Of a stretch of DNA of 64,000 nucleotides, positions 39,236 to 48,780 are shown piece by piece (the stretch's first letter is position 1; each line of letters opens with the position of its first letter). The stretch lies in NCBI GenBank assembly GCA_021234155.1, contig JAJEKV010000050.1, positions 2,365,842 through 2,429,841 on the forward strand, in the 5' to 3' direction. The position numbers were made by a program, and so were the translations under genes. The notes beneath the pieces were generated by a model. The model worked only from the letters and a program-made list of their open reading frames with translations, searched no databases and was not told where the DNA came from. This DNA is from Isoetes taiwanensis. Taxonomy: Eukaryota > Streptophyta > Lycopodiopsida > Isoetales > Isoetaceae.

Positions 39236-42200
39236 CCTAGACTATGGGATGATGGACAAAATTATTGTATATCATTATTGTGTAAGTCATTAAAATTATA
39301 ATTACTATATCTTAAATTTATGGAACCTATGTCCTTCAGCCAAAATAGACTTGCATGGGAGCTACCTGGATTGACAGATGAGTTATTATACTGCTATTCG
39401 CATCATCAAATTGCTCCTTCTCTTCCTGAATATTCACATGGCGGGCTGTTGCAACTGCTAAAGCTGCATTCACCTTCAGAGAGAGCTAACGTTAGAAACA
39501 GCCACTAAAATAAAGGAAATATCGTATAAAAAGGTACAGGTTAAGTAGCTCACTTCCTTCAGCTCGGATTCAAGCTTTTGCCTTCTCGTTTCAAGCTCCT
39601 GAACCTCTGTTGAAAGAGCCTAAAGGTGCTTGAAGAGTATAAAACTATCAATCAAAATGAGATTAGCATCAAACCAGCCGCTAGGACTTTCTTCTAAAGA
39701 ATATAGAAAATGCAGTACACATGAATGAACCAATGTCTTAGCATAAAAGATCATTGGTATACTAAAGCTTCACCTCACTCGTGCTTCATTTGAAACACCC
39801 GTGCCTTATCGATATATGTGCCATATAGTCATATAGCTAGAGGAGACATATAGTCACAAAGATGCAGTTTTTCAGGGACCATTTTCAACTAGGAAGGATC
39901 ATCTTTCCAATGTCCATTCATAAATTGTAATTGCATATCCAAGAATACGACTATGACTATCCAGAATTTTATAAGAAAAAGATTACATTAACATCTAAGA
40001 GCAATGATTCCTATCTATGTGGCAGTTCTTTCTTGGGCAGAGACATTACTTGCTGCAAACATAAGTCAAATGCATTTTTAATTGGATATCCATCGCACCA
40101 GAAGGCTGCAAGCTATATGATCCATACCTTGCGAACTGATAGGGGTTCTTTTCAGAAAGAAGATCTTCAATTTTCAGCGTCTTCACTTTATTTGATGAGA
40201 AAAAAATAATGGACTTAGCAAGACGTGCAAGCAAACGGATTCCTATCACACAGCTTGGCCAATATACCATGCTAATGAGCCAATAACTAGCCCTGCTAGT
40301 GGCATAGTGGGGATATAAAAATATGGTGGCGGTCGTAGACTTGATAGGGATGAAAAAGCATTTGCTTCATCAGGGAACAAATAAACTGGCAATTTTGAAT
40401 CTTCAATGTTGCTCACCTGATGCACTGGCATGATTAAAGAAATAATTAACATGCTGGGGATCATGTCATTGGAGGTAAATGAAGAAAAGGAATAGTTTCA
40501 AAAACATTGATTCGTGGCTAATTAGTGTTCGGTTCCAACCCGCACCAAAGAAAATGGACATACAAAGTGAACAAGGGAAAGATCTCACAAAAATAAACTC
40601 CAATTGTTGTGCTCTCATATCCACACACCTTTTCTGCTTCTGCTACCTCATTGGTCTTCACAAGCCGGTAATTCAAAGCTTTTTCCTTCTCTTGCCTGTA
40701 CGAGATATAGGACATATGAACTTTTCATTGCAATTCAACTTGCCCAAAAGGGTCTCACTGAACTGTGACATTTAATCTGTAACTGATCATTTTGCTATGC
40801 TCAAGGAATTTTGAAATAAAATGAAGGTGTAAGACATACCGATTTTCGAGCATTTGCTTTTCCAAATCCTCGGTTGACTTTATGAGACCTTCCTTGAGTT
40901 CCTTCAGTGTAGTCACCTGATAATAATGGGACGTCTTCTTGTGAACTCATAAATTCAAAGTGGATGGACTACGGGAGATGGGAAAGATGGAAGTTTGGGC
41001 CATAAAGATAAATGCATAAAAGAATGCTCGACTAAATAAATGGACACAAGAAATATCAAACAAGACCAAATATGAATGAAGTTCGAAAAATACACCAATA
41101 TTATGCCAGCCAAGTGAAGAGATACAATACAAAAAGGAAGATATACATGCAGAAGAGTCATAAGAGTTTTATAGTTACAGCTTCAGTGCCAGTTGGTCGT
41201 CCAGCCCAACTCCATTTTCTGAGTTGAACTTTTCTAGCATATCAAACCAGAAAATATCGAACTTATAGCACTTGGTTGATAGTTACCTTTTGCTGCCTAT
41301 GTTCTTGTATATCGCAAGCTTTTTGAACAAGCTCATGCCTCTGCAAGCAATCCCGTAATCGTTCACCAAAATCAAGAATAGCTCCTGTTTCCTGTAAATG
41401 AAAGTTTCTACTTCGTAAAAAGCAAATCTAACCAATTAAAAAATGAAGTTCGCATTTTACACACGACCAAAGTTATATCAACACAGTATATACTGCCATC
41501 ATGCAGGAGTTTATCATGAATGAAAATAATCATATGATAAATTTGCCTCCGCAAGTGCATGCTAGAAATGTCCAATGAAGTTTGACTTATTACATACAGG
41601 AAAAGTGAGGCTGGATTAACATTTGGATAGATCCCCGAAACTTCTTGAAATACAATGATGCTTTTCAGCATTCTTACAACGATGAATTGGAGAAGTTTTG
41701 TTCAGATTTAAGAAGATAAGTATCAATGTCGCACAAGGAGACTTTACATTTAGACGCATCGAGCAGCGAAAGGCAGTTGTGACTAAACTGCAAAACATCA
41801 AATATTGATCTTAAAACCTCTTTCAAGGTACTGAAAGGTAACTCTTTCTTTCTCCAAGGGCAGCATGTGCATATCAAAAGTTTTAGAAGATTTAATGCTA
41901 AGAAAGCACCTTCACCTACAAATAAATATCAAGTAAGATACTTGCTAATGCACGTCCGAAGGTACCATGGGAAAGTCTTTTAGACGCGCTGGCTAGTGAA
42001 ATTTCTATATGCATTTGTTGACAAGCCCATCCAAAGCTATTCTGAGAGAAATTATAGCTCAATATAGATACCTAGGAATGTAGCTTTCATGACCTCTTTG
42101 GATTAAAGCACCCAATTCACAGTACTATCAAATGCACGTTCAAAACAAAACTCCTTTTGTTTAATATGCTGATGAAACGTGTAGCTTTAAATGGATCACA

Positions 42201-45200
42201 AATTTGGGAAGTTGAAATGAAGGATAGGGACTCGAGTCGAAAGGCTTGACATATCATTTTTCTAGAGCAAACCTTCCCTGCCATACCGGCTGACATTCGC
42301 ACAATTTTAAGAGTAATATTCATTCCAACCCACATCTAGTTTCACAATGACATGACAGTAGGTAGATCACCGTATATAGAAAACCACCCCAACACAGTGC
42401 TGCCCATCAAAGAACTTTTTTGAACATTTCAAGTGACAGCATTAGTGTTAAGACCTGGCTATATCTAGGTATTGGTCCCAGAAGCAACGTGATCGTGATA
42501 TTTCAAAGGAACAATTTATGGTGTCTCTCGGCTGAGGATTGAGACAGTCGAGCTGAGCATATTACCCATGCGGACAAAAAATTTCTCATGTGGTTATGAC
42601 ATTGTACGTTGTTTGAACTTGAGATCTAGGCAGCGAGAAACAAACCAAGAAAAAGATAGATAGAATTAGAACGAAACAAGGCCTAAATTCTTGCTAAAAA
42701 GAGCAAAATACATCTTTGTGCAATCTGGGTTGCCTGATAACTGCTAACGTCTAGGACTTCCTAAAGACCTAGGAACAACCTCATTAGTCCAAACTCGGTG
42801 TTGATGCTTCTTGAGCCATACTTTGGATAGTGGAAGGATTGCCGTTTAACTTAATGAATTTTTCCTTCTAAACTGAATTGTTTCATTTTAACTTTGGTAT
42901 TGGTTGAATTCGCCTGAGGAGATTTCGGATTTGTAGGCAACAGCCAAGAAATACTCGATATGTAAAGCAACAGGTTAATATGGACTTTAAGCAGTGGCAT
43001 GACCCACTCTCTTTTTTTTTGTCTTCCATGCACGTATTCACCAAGACAGATGTTTATCACAAAATTAGCTAACCTCAACAGTACTTTGAAATTCTCCACT
43101 CTTTTCATTCTCTGAAGCCGGAATCTTTGAATTGTCCTTTAGCTGGAATAAACCATGTCCCTCCAAATAGGAAAGTTCCATGCTGAGCCTGAATGGTATT
43201 AGGTAGAATTAATTAGGATAGTAAACAAAAAACAAGGCAATTTGTCAAATCTACCCGCATGCTTTATTCTAGAAAGAACCAACAAAAGATGAAGGCCTTC
43301 AAAATACTTGTATATGAGAGTGAGATCTTTGCAATGACAGTAGAATCATCTGAAAGGGAGTTGGAATCTTCAAGTTACAGTGTCTTGAATAAGTGTTTTA
43401 AGGAACAATTCAAAAGTGCATAACTTGTAAATTCCAACTCCAATTTAGATGAATTTGATCTTGTTAAAGACAACTTTCGAATTTGATGAGCCACAAAAAC
43501 TATATTACCATATTTACCAAAATGCCCTTCATTTGGAGGGCGTTTTGGTGATTCTAACAAAAAGTAGCAGCATTCTAGTAAATTCCCCAATGTAGAATCG
43601 CATAGGAAGCAAAAGCATAAATCATACCTTTCTTCCTCTGCACTTATCTTCAAACCGCATAGAGCATCTTGAGCCATTTGCAATAATGTTGCATTTGTAA
43701 TCTGCCAATCAGCAGAAAACAGTAGAACTAAGAGATAAAAAAACCCATAAATCCAAATTGCCTATCAATAACAATGACCACAAGCAACTGGAAATCAAAG
43801 ACACAAACCATGAGAAATATGCAAGAAGTAGAGTAGCTATGTCATAACCATGGCTGCTCAAACATTGGATTGCCTTTTTATTAAAAGGCCTCCAGCAACT
43901 AATGCTTTACATGTTATGATATATGCTTTAAACATATGAAAACTGTAACGACCTTTAATGGGCCATATAATTTCATAAGCATAAGTCATCTGTTGTAACA
44001 TTTATCCTGTTGCCCATATAGTTTTGTCCTATGTCCCAAGATCTACATATATTAAAGGCATTGCTGGTTCATGTCTGCAGTTATATATCTTTCAGTCGGA
44101 CCTGCTTTGTCCTGTTTTATCTCATGAAATAAGTAGGTTAAAAGCACACCTCTACTTCTTCTTTGTGAGACGACAATGCCTTTGCAAGGTCTTGTATCCC
44201 ACTGGCAATTGCATTATGCAATTCTTGGCCACCCTTTAAGCATAACCTGCATAATCCAAGAGCAACGAACTTAATTAATCTTCTAACAGGACTTAAGGAT
44301 CTATCCTCGCTGGCTAATTTGTCTGCTTAAGCTCGAATCTCACAAGCTTGCTTCATTACCAGAGGCTGCTTCGGAAATATTAACCAAATGCAAAAGCAAC
44401 AAAACACCCCCATTTTACTATTCTTAAACATTCGTAACTTAAAAAAAAGCCCCTTCCAGAAAGATAACTGAGGCTTTACAAACTGAATTGCCCCTAACAA
44501 TTATCCTCTTGGACTAGCTTTACCAACCGGTTCGTCCTCGCGTGTTCGTTAAGCATTCATTCTATCGTCATACTTTTGACTAGTTCACAGTCATTTATAC
44601 TACAATGAATGTCATATATGGATGGTGCATGAATTGATTAATGTGCGGGTTTCATAACCAGATCATCATGCCTTAATTTATTCAAGAAGAATATTAGATC
44701 TGCTGAGCCTTAATAGACTCAGCAGATCTAATATGGTACAAAGTATTTAGACATTGTTTCCCAAAAACAATACCTGAAAATGTCTAGAAGCATTGCAATT
44801 TCTTCATCAGTCGGAGCTTCTAGAATCTGCCAAAAAAAGTACGTTGTAGATAAGAGCTTTTGGCAAAGCAAACAAAAAACCATGGTAACGATGCTCACAT
44901 TTTCATAATTTGATAGGGCACAATTAAAGAGCTTCAAAGAAAATCCAAGTCACGCTCTATGGTATAACTAGCAATTTTTATGCCTTATTTGCTTCATGTA
45001 CTATTAAGTGCAAAAGAATAAACCAACTATGTACATCTCTCATGTACATAATTAATATCTAGGTAAAACAGATTGGTGTAAATTAGGAGGCCAAGAACTT
45101 AAACACTGTCTAATCAAATAATGTCTACCATGGAAGCAACAATGTTCTCAAGTGCATGACTTAAAAGAAAAACATCACGGAAGGTCATTGGTTGCCCGCC

Positions 45201-46353
45201 ATTATCGAAGTCGTAAAACAATGCCTGTTTCATCAAGTGCAACATGTTAGAACAATACCAGTTACAATTTACACATGCCAGTTATGAATCCACAAACATC
45301 TGTTATGATAAACTTGTCACACTGATAAGTATTAGCTGTTCAATGAAAACTTACAATGAATGAATGGCCATGGCCATGCAATGACTCTAGGGTGCAAGAA
45401 CGGCAAATCAAAACAGAGACCCTGAACAATTTCATATGGTCAACAATATTCTGCGCTTTCTTATGAATTTGTAGCAATTACGTAATTATTTGGTCCCGTT
45501 TACATTTAAAGCAGAAAGTAATTATTTTGGCCCTGTTTGCATTTGTCTCAGCAGGCTTAACCTGTTCCTAAGTTGAAAGTGAGCCATATTTCATCAGGGC
45601 TTGTCATTCCCGTGGCACAGGCCATGTGCAGGTTCACAAAAAAGCAGCCAGGTAATGTTGTGAACCAGGGATGTGTCAACAATCATTTCAAGGGTGTATC
45701 ATAAATGGCTTAATATGATCTTCAAGTAGCAATGACGGAAACAAAATGAATAGCCTTGTCAAGTTGTCCATGAAATTTCTAGAGGCAAAACAATAGAACA
45801 TACCAAAGCTGATCTTGGAGAGATAAGACTGCCATCATTATCCAAGTGTGATGGAGAGGCTGGATCAGTATCTGCATTGTCTTCTTTCTGAGATGGCTTT
45901 CTCCTGTCAAGTTCAATGGACTTTAACGCACTCAACCACCGAGAAAGTGCCTGAGTTCTCTCAACTCCTCTTATATGAAGGGATACTTCATTCAAACGCT
46001 TAACTGCATTCTTGAAGTTGTTTAAATTTCTTCCAGACTGCACAACCAAGCCACCACATTACTCTTTCCTGCATTAAGCTGGATATATGGTTGTAATGAG
46101 AATGAAGTATTGTGAGCCTTGAACACAGTTACAATTGTGTAAAAGGGCAATTGGGCTAAAATGATAGGAAAGGGAAGGGTTAGATGAAGAATCATACCAA
46201 GCGCTCCTGCATGACCTTTGCACCTCCAGAAACAGCCTGTTCCGCATGCTGGTAGACTGTACCAGCATAGTTGCGGACAGTACGAGTAAGATTAGGTCCA
46301 ATATTCTTGGGAACATCTGCAGCTTTGTGCAGAGCTGAACGGATCCACGACAT
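30205..46353 (-). CDS. ELKS/Rab6-interacting/CAST-family-like coiled-coil protein, 18 exons
   Basis: Minus-strand exons (high to low): 46353-46198, 46037-45804, 45224-45129, 44826-44774, 44246-44150, 43701-43628, 43188-43074, 41391-41287, 40916-40840, 40695-40629, 39619-39554, 39473-39366, 33469-33339, 33086-33020, 32161-32094, 31919-31817, 30714-30647, 30391-30205. All junctions are GT-AG and phases agree, giving 1872 nt (623 residues plus stop). The N-terminus MSWIRSALHKAAD, then LTRTVRNYAGTVYQHAEQAV, the block GGQPMTFRDVFLLSHALE and WMDFLEDMWRLQS resemble plant proteins annotated 'ELKS/Rab6-interacting/CAST family' (recalled, not searched). Most of the rest is predicted coiled coil (for example exons 9-12). 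It is probably a cytoplasmic or membrane-tether protein; its precise role is not shown by sequence. A small exon between 33020 and 32161 may have been missed. Intron 12 holds a LINE in antisense. The start codon is supported by family similarity. Confidence 0.75.
31430..31650 (+). pseudogene. LINE ORF2 C-terminal relic in an intron
   Basis: On the + strand, antisense to the host gene, the sequence reads HHLQVECGQWYKIPETQRTC and, after a frame change, VGDEHHILLDC. This is the Cys/His motif that ends ORF2 of the nearby LINE (which has CPMCDL...SEEHFIFACP). It is 5'-truncated and frameshifted, and lies between host exons 17 and 16. Confidence 0.6.
33840..34060 (+). pseudogene. Second LINE ORF2 C-terminal relic
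   Basis: The sequence reads MRVNYCGQCPN...KTCEICPSKEVEDEHHF, again the Cys/His end of a LINE ORF2. It lies directly upstream of the full LINE and may be the tail of an older copy. The final Cys of the motif is lost. Confidence 0.55.
34439..34858 (+). CDS. LINE ORF1-like coiled-coil protein
   Basis: A 139-residue frame from ATG 34439 to TAG 34858. The first 45 residues are Ser/Thr/Pro-rich. Residues about 46-120 form heptad-rich coiled coil (LSEMLDRLLRIETELVSLKAK, shortened here as LSEMLDRLLRIETELVSLK). LINE ORF1 proteins are RNA-binding chaperones that trimerise through such coils; no RNA-recognition motif is visible here. The protein probably continued in another frame through 34860-35170, where further LINE-like sequence is interrupted by stops. 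It precedes the endonuclease by about 400 bp. The assignment rests mainly on position. Confidence 0.55.
   Translation: MSVQDSLTPIDTPVQSPTGCNAGVGTPYSPTAGPDIMAEISNRHLSEMLDRLLRIETELVSLKAKVVEQDSRIMSLKATVAEQEKEIISIKVQSNQIDKIEELQTVIKEQQAETNKWVEVKKHRPTEPLNDMKTPFQPL
35240..38863 (+). pseudogene. LINE ORF2: endonuclease, reverse transcriptase, Cys/His end (broken)
   Basis: The endonuclease part has IIFLTETWE near 35288, VILVGDFNERT near 35635, VVDYLIGYP near 35875 and EDHVPLVF near 35952, the usual order of an APE-type nuclease that nicks the target. The RT part (36515-37430) has INYRLIMIRHVMAKLYE, FVDFHKAFDTVPR and, after a frame change near 37150, ILLYADDVVL, the catalytic YADD box. The C-terminal segment (38111-38863) ends with CPMCDLNMVESEEHFIFACP, a CCHC-like zinc motif. 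At least six stops or frameshifts occur (for example at 35568, 36384, 37204 and 37437). The region near 38030-38166 interrupts ORF2 with a foreign LINE 3' end. Confidence 0.8.
38030..38166 (+). mobile_element. Nested LINE 3'-end fragment
   Basis: The sequence 'tcatagacccaagcggtctttcgtagatgttaatataatctttctttc' (38130-38166 region) matches the 3' end of the host LINE at 39155-39205 ('tcatagacccttcgggtcttacgtagacgttaataaatc...'). It sits inside ORF2, so it is either a 5'-truncated LINE inserted into the larger copy or an internal duplication. Confidence 0.6.
39199..39236 (+). repeat. (TTTC)n tail of the LINE
   Basis: About nine TTTC units directly follow 'gttaataaatc'. The tail replaces a poly(A) tract and marks the 3' end of the element. 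Confidence 0.9.
43330..43560 (+). repeat. Partial copy of the 24130/46430 MITE family
   Basis: Shared phrases with the other copies: 'gaatcatctgaaagggagttggaatcttcaag', 'gatgaatttgatcttgtt' and 'cacaaaaactatattaccatatttac'. The inverted termini seen in the other copies are missing or diverged. It lies in an intron of the host gene next to exon 6. Confidence 0.65.
44691..44734. repeat. Perfect 17-bp inverted repeat with 10-nt loop
   Basis: ATATTAGATCTGCTGAG and CTCAGCAGATCTAATAT flank CCTTAATAGA. It lies in an intron, about 40 bases downstream of the donor site of host exon 4 on the minus strand. The RNA would form a strong hairpin. It could also be a foldback remnant of a mobile element. Confidence 0.9.
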
Positions 46354-46429
46354 CGTAGCTCCAAACCTTGGTTGTAAGAATGAATCTTGACTTTCAAGTA
46401 TAGAGAAGAATATGCTTAAATTCCGCGAA

Positions 46430-46825
46430 TAAAAATTTGGAAATAATTCCAAATATACCCCTCAATTTCGTAAATATTTCAAAAATACCCCAAAAAACAG
46501 TGTATTTGGCTGAAATGGCATTAACATTTTTGTGTTCGATCAAATAAAAACCTGCCTGCGTGAAACTTATACATACCCTAAAGCACTAGAATCATCTAAA
46601 GTGGAGTTGGAATCTTCAAGTCAAATGAGCATAACTTATGAATTTCAACGTAGATGAATTTGATCTTGTTCGAAAGGTTTTATTAAAATCTACAATGTCG
46701 TATAGACAAACTTTTAATTTGAGGAGTCACAAAAACTATATTACCATATTTACAAAAATGCTCTTTATTTGGAGGGTATTTTTAAAATATTTGCAAGATT
46801 GAGGGGTATATTTGAAATTTTCCCT
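46430..46825. mobile_element. MITE-like element in the 5' flank of the ELKS-like gene
   Basis: The left end (GGAAATAATTCC...ATATACCCCTCAATTTCG) and the inverse of the right end (AGGGAAAATTTC...ATATACCCCTCAATCTTG) match over about 50 bp. The inside contains 'gatgaatttgatcttgtt' and 'cacaaaaactatattaccat', shared with the copies at 24130 and 43330. The element ends about 80 bp upstream of the ATG at 46353, so it probably contributes 5' UTR or promoter sequence. Confidence 0.75.
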
Positions 46826-47159
46826 AAAACTTTTGAATTCGATGAGTTCACCGGGAACTTTTTGTAATTTTATTTATTTATTAGCAGGTTTGCCTTTTCT
46901 GGGGTACAAACTTTTCTTAATCCTCAGCATATCCACGTGGATAGCCACCTCAGCTTAATTATCCCATGTCGTCAGATGTCAAAACTTCGTAATCAATGGT
47001 GATGAAATTATAAAAAATGAAGAAATTTTTTTCCTTCTTCATATTGACTTTTATGGCAAGAAAAAATGGGTTGTGTCGTGTCCTCGTCGGATCTTCAAGT
47101 TTGTCCTTTTTTGCCAAAAGTAATTGGACGAAGGGGGTGAAAGCCATACAAATCTCTTG
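46826..47159. other. Spacer between MITE and LTR retrotransposon E1
   Basis: No feature recognised. If the MITE is recent, this is the displaced promoter region of the minus-strand gene. Confidence 0.4.
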
Positions 47160-48080
47160 TGTGACGTTCCAGTACGATATACGGTCTCAACTCATTGTAT
47201 TGGGGAGGGGGATAGAGACCTACAGCTTAGTAGTTGATGCTCCTAGCTAGCCTCCTTAGCACACTGTAATTTCGGCCTGTGTACAAGAACCACGCCTGGT
47301 TGTGGGTGAAGGGGCCAGACTGGCTCAGAAGGAGGTTCGTGTTCTGACTCTTGACCAATCCCTCTAGTGTGTAAAGTCTACCGGGGATCATAGTGGACTA
47401 GGTCTAATGGCTTGCCACTGAGTGTGGGCAAGGCATGGGCTCGACACCCGTGGGGTGATGCGTCACTCTCCAGTGGGTTCAAGTCGAATAAGGGTAGTGG
47501 CCCTCTAGTCACCTTGAGTCAGCGCAGGGATCTCTGGAGGGAGTGATCCCTACCTGCCCCATCGGAACTGGGGAGATGCAACCCAGGAATAGCCCCTTTG
47601 GCTATGCATCCGGCGGGCTACAGTCAGGTCCCAACACTCTTCAACCTACTCTGCAAAGTGTGCACAGGAGGGGCGGATGGAGTGGATAACCCTATGCCAT
47701 GTTCTCATGCCAGCCAAATCCATTGTTATGAATTCTGTCTGCAATGAACTCTGGAGACCCAAGCCGTCAGTCACCCCCTGAAGTCTGAGCCTTGGGTAGG
47801 AACCCATATGTATTGTGCTGATCTTTGTCTATGCAGATGTTGATGTACCACCCTTCGAGGTGGATATGTGATGATGTTGTATACTGACATGTATGTTTAC
47901 GCTTCCGCAGCTAGGTAGGCCCTGAGGGAGACGGGGTAAAATGACCGCTTCATTCTTCCCACTGGAACTCATTACGGTTGCAGTGATATGTGGAGGGCCC
48001 TGTATCAGCATGGAGCTGGTATGGGGGATGAGCTCTTGTTTGTATACGGTGAGTGCACCGTATACGAGTAGGGGACGTCA
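47160..48080 (+). repeat. 5' LTR of E1
   Basis: 921 bp, beginning TGTGACGT and ending GACGTCA, so the ends are inverted over TGACGT/ACGTCA. It shares long stretches with the E2 LTR, for example 'tgtgcacaggaggggcggat' at 47658 (E2: 56483). The primer site starts three bases after its end. Confidence 0.85.
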
Positions 48081-48083
48081 TAG

Positions 48084-48095
48084 TGGTATCAGAGC
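48084..48095 (+). promoter_or_regulatory. Primer-binding site, initiator tRNA-Met type
   Basis: TGGTATCAGAGC is the common plant retrotransposon primer site, complementary to the 3' end of initiator tRNA-Met. It marks the LTR boundary. Confidence 0.95.
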
Positions 48096-48287
48096 TATGT
48101 TCTTGGAAACCAAGAGCAAAGCACTGACCATGCTCCCAGTAGTACTAACTTTATAGGATCCTCAAACCTCGAAAAATGGGAAATTTTTTCTCATTTTTTT
48201 ATAGTTTTATGCTAAGCTAGTAACAGTAAGTGAAGTAGAACATAAAAAGATTAAAATTAGTGAGCCAAACCCTTCTAAAGCAAGAAG

Positions 48288-48354
48288 GTCTCACACGTCG
48301 CGCCAGGAGCAAAAATGAAACTCCCATTTTTGAGCTGGGCACAACGTGTGAGAC
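48288..48354 (+). repeat. Hairpin copy 1 upstream of the H3-like ORF
   Basis: Outer arms GTCTCACACGTCGCGCC and GGGCACAACGTGTGAGAC pair over about 16 bases. An inner stem AAAAATG/CATTTTT encloses AAACTCC. It is one of four copies in E1. Confidence 0.85.
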
Positions 48355-48502
48355 ATTGAGCCAAAAACACCTTAAAAAGTGATGAATTTCAGAAAAGTAA
48401 CATGCTAATTCGAATTTCAAGCTAAGAACTAGCCAGATTAGTATATTACATTCCTAGAAACATGCTTAGAAAGCATAAAATTTAGCATCAAAAACCCACC
48501 AT

Positions 48503-48569
48503 GTCTCACACGTCGCGCCATGAGCAAAACTGGAACTCCAGATATTGATCTGGGCGCAACGTGTGAGAC
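48503..48569 (+). repeat. Hairpin copy 2 upstream of the H3-like ORF
   Basis: Same outer arms (GTCTCACACGTCGCGCC / GGGCGCAACGTGTGAGAC). The inner stem is a different sequence, CTGG/CCAG around AACT, so the inner stem is kept by compensating changes. Confidence 0.85.
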
Positions 48570-48669
48570 CATGAGGTTAGAAAGGTCTAAATTAAGCCAT
48601 GTAATAGGATAATAAGTGTTTTAGCTCATCCAAAAGGGTAGCTTGTAATTTGACCCAGAATTGGTCATC

Positions 48670-48677
48670 TATAAATA
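48670..48677 (+). promoter_or_regulatory. TATA-box-like element before the H3-like ORF
   Basis: TATAAATA lies about 110 bases upstream of the ATG at 48781, inside CTATAAATAGACC. The same string precedes ORF2 at a similar distance. Confidence 0.55.
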
Positions 48678-48780
48678 GACCTAGGACCCCCCCTCATTTG
48701 TACGTTCCTCCTTAGAAAAATCGCTCCCGTTGCTGAGGCAATTTTTGGGCGCCCGACATCGGATTGACGAGCCGTCAAAC

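Larger units (their letters stand above)
34190..39236 (+). mobile_element. Near-complete LINE (APE endonuclease-RT), in antisense in intron 12
   Basis: A GC-rich leader (about 34200-34270) is followed by ORF1, ORF2 with an endonuclease and an RT domain, and a 3' end reading 'agacgttaataaatctttctttc' with a (TTTC)n tail. It lacks a poly(A) tail. The 5' boundary is estimated. It lies between host exons 12 and 13, on the opposite strand. Many stops and frameshifts mark it as dead. The 3' part contains a second, older 3'-end sequence near 38030-38166. Confidence 0.8.

Noticed and set aside
40246-40464. Minus-strand ORF with a hydrophobic stretch, considered as another exon of the ELKS-like gene
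   Set aside because: It does not fit the phase chain: exons 10 and 11 already join in phase, and its sequence does not resemble the coiled-coil family.
48084-48095. Possible tRNA gene fragment
   Set aside because: The 12-base match is the primer-binding site complementary to initiator tRNA-Met, and no cloverleaf follows.
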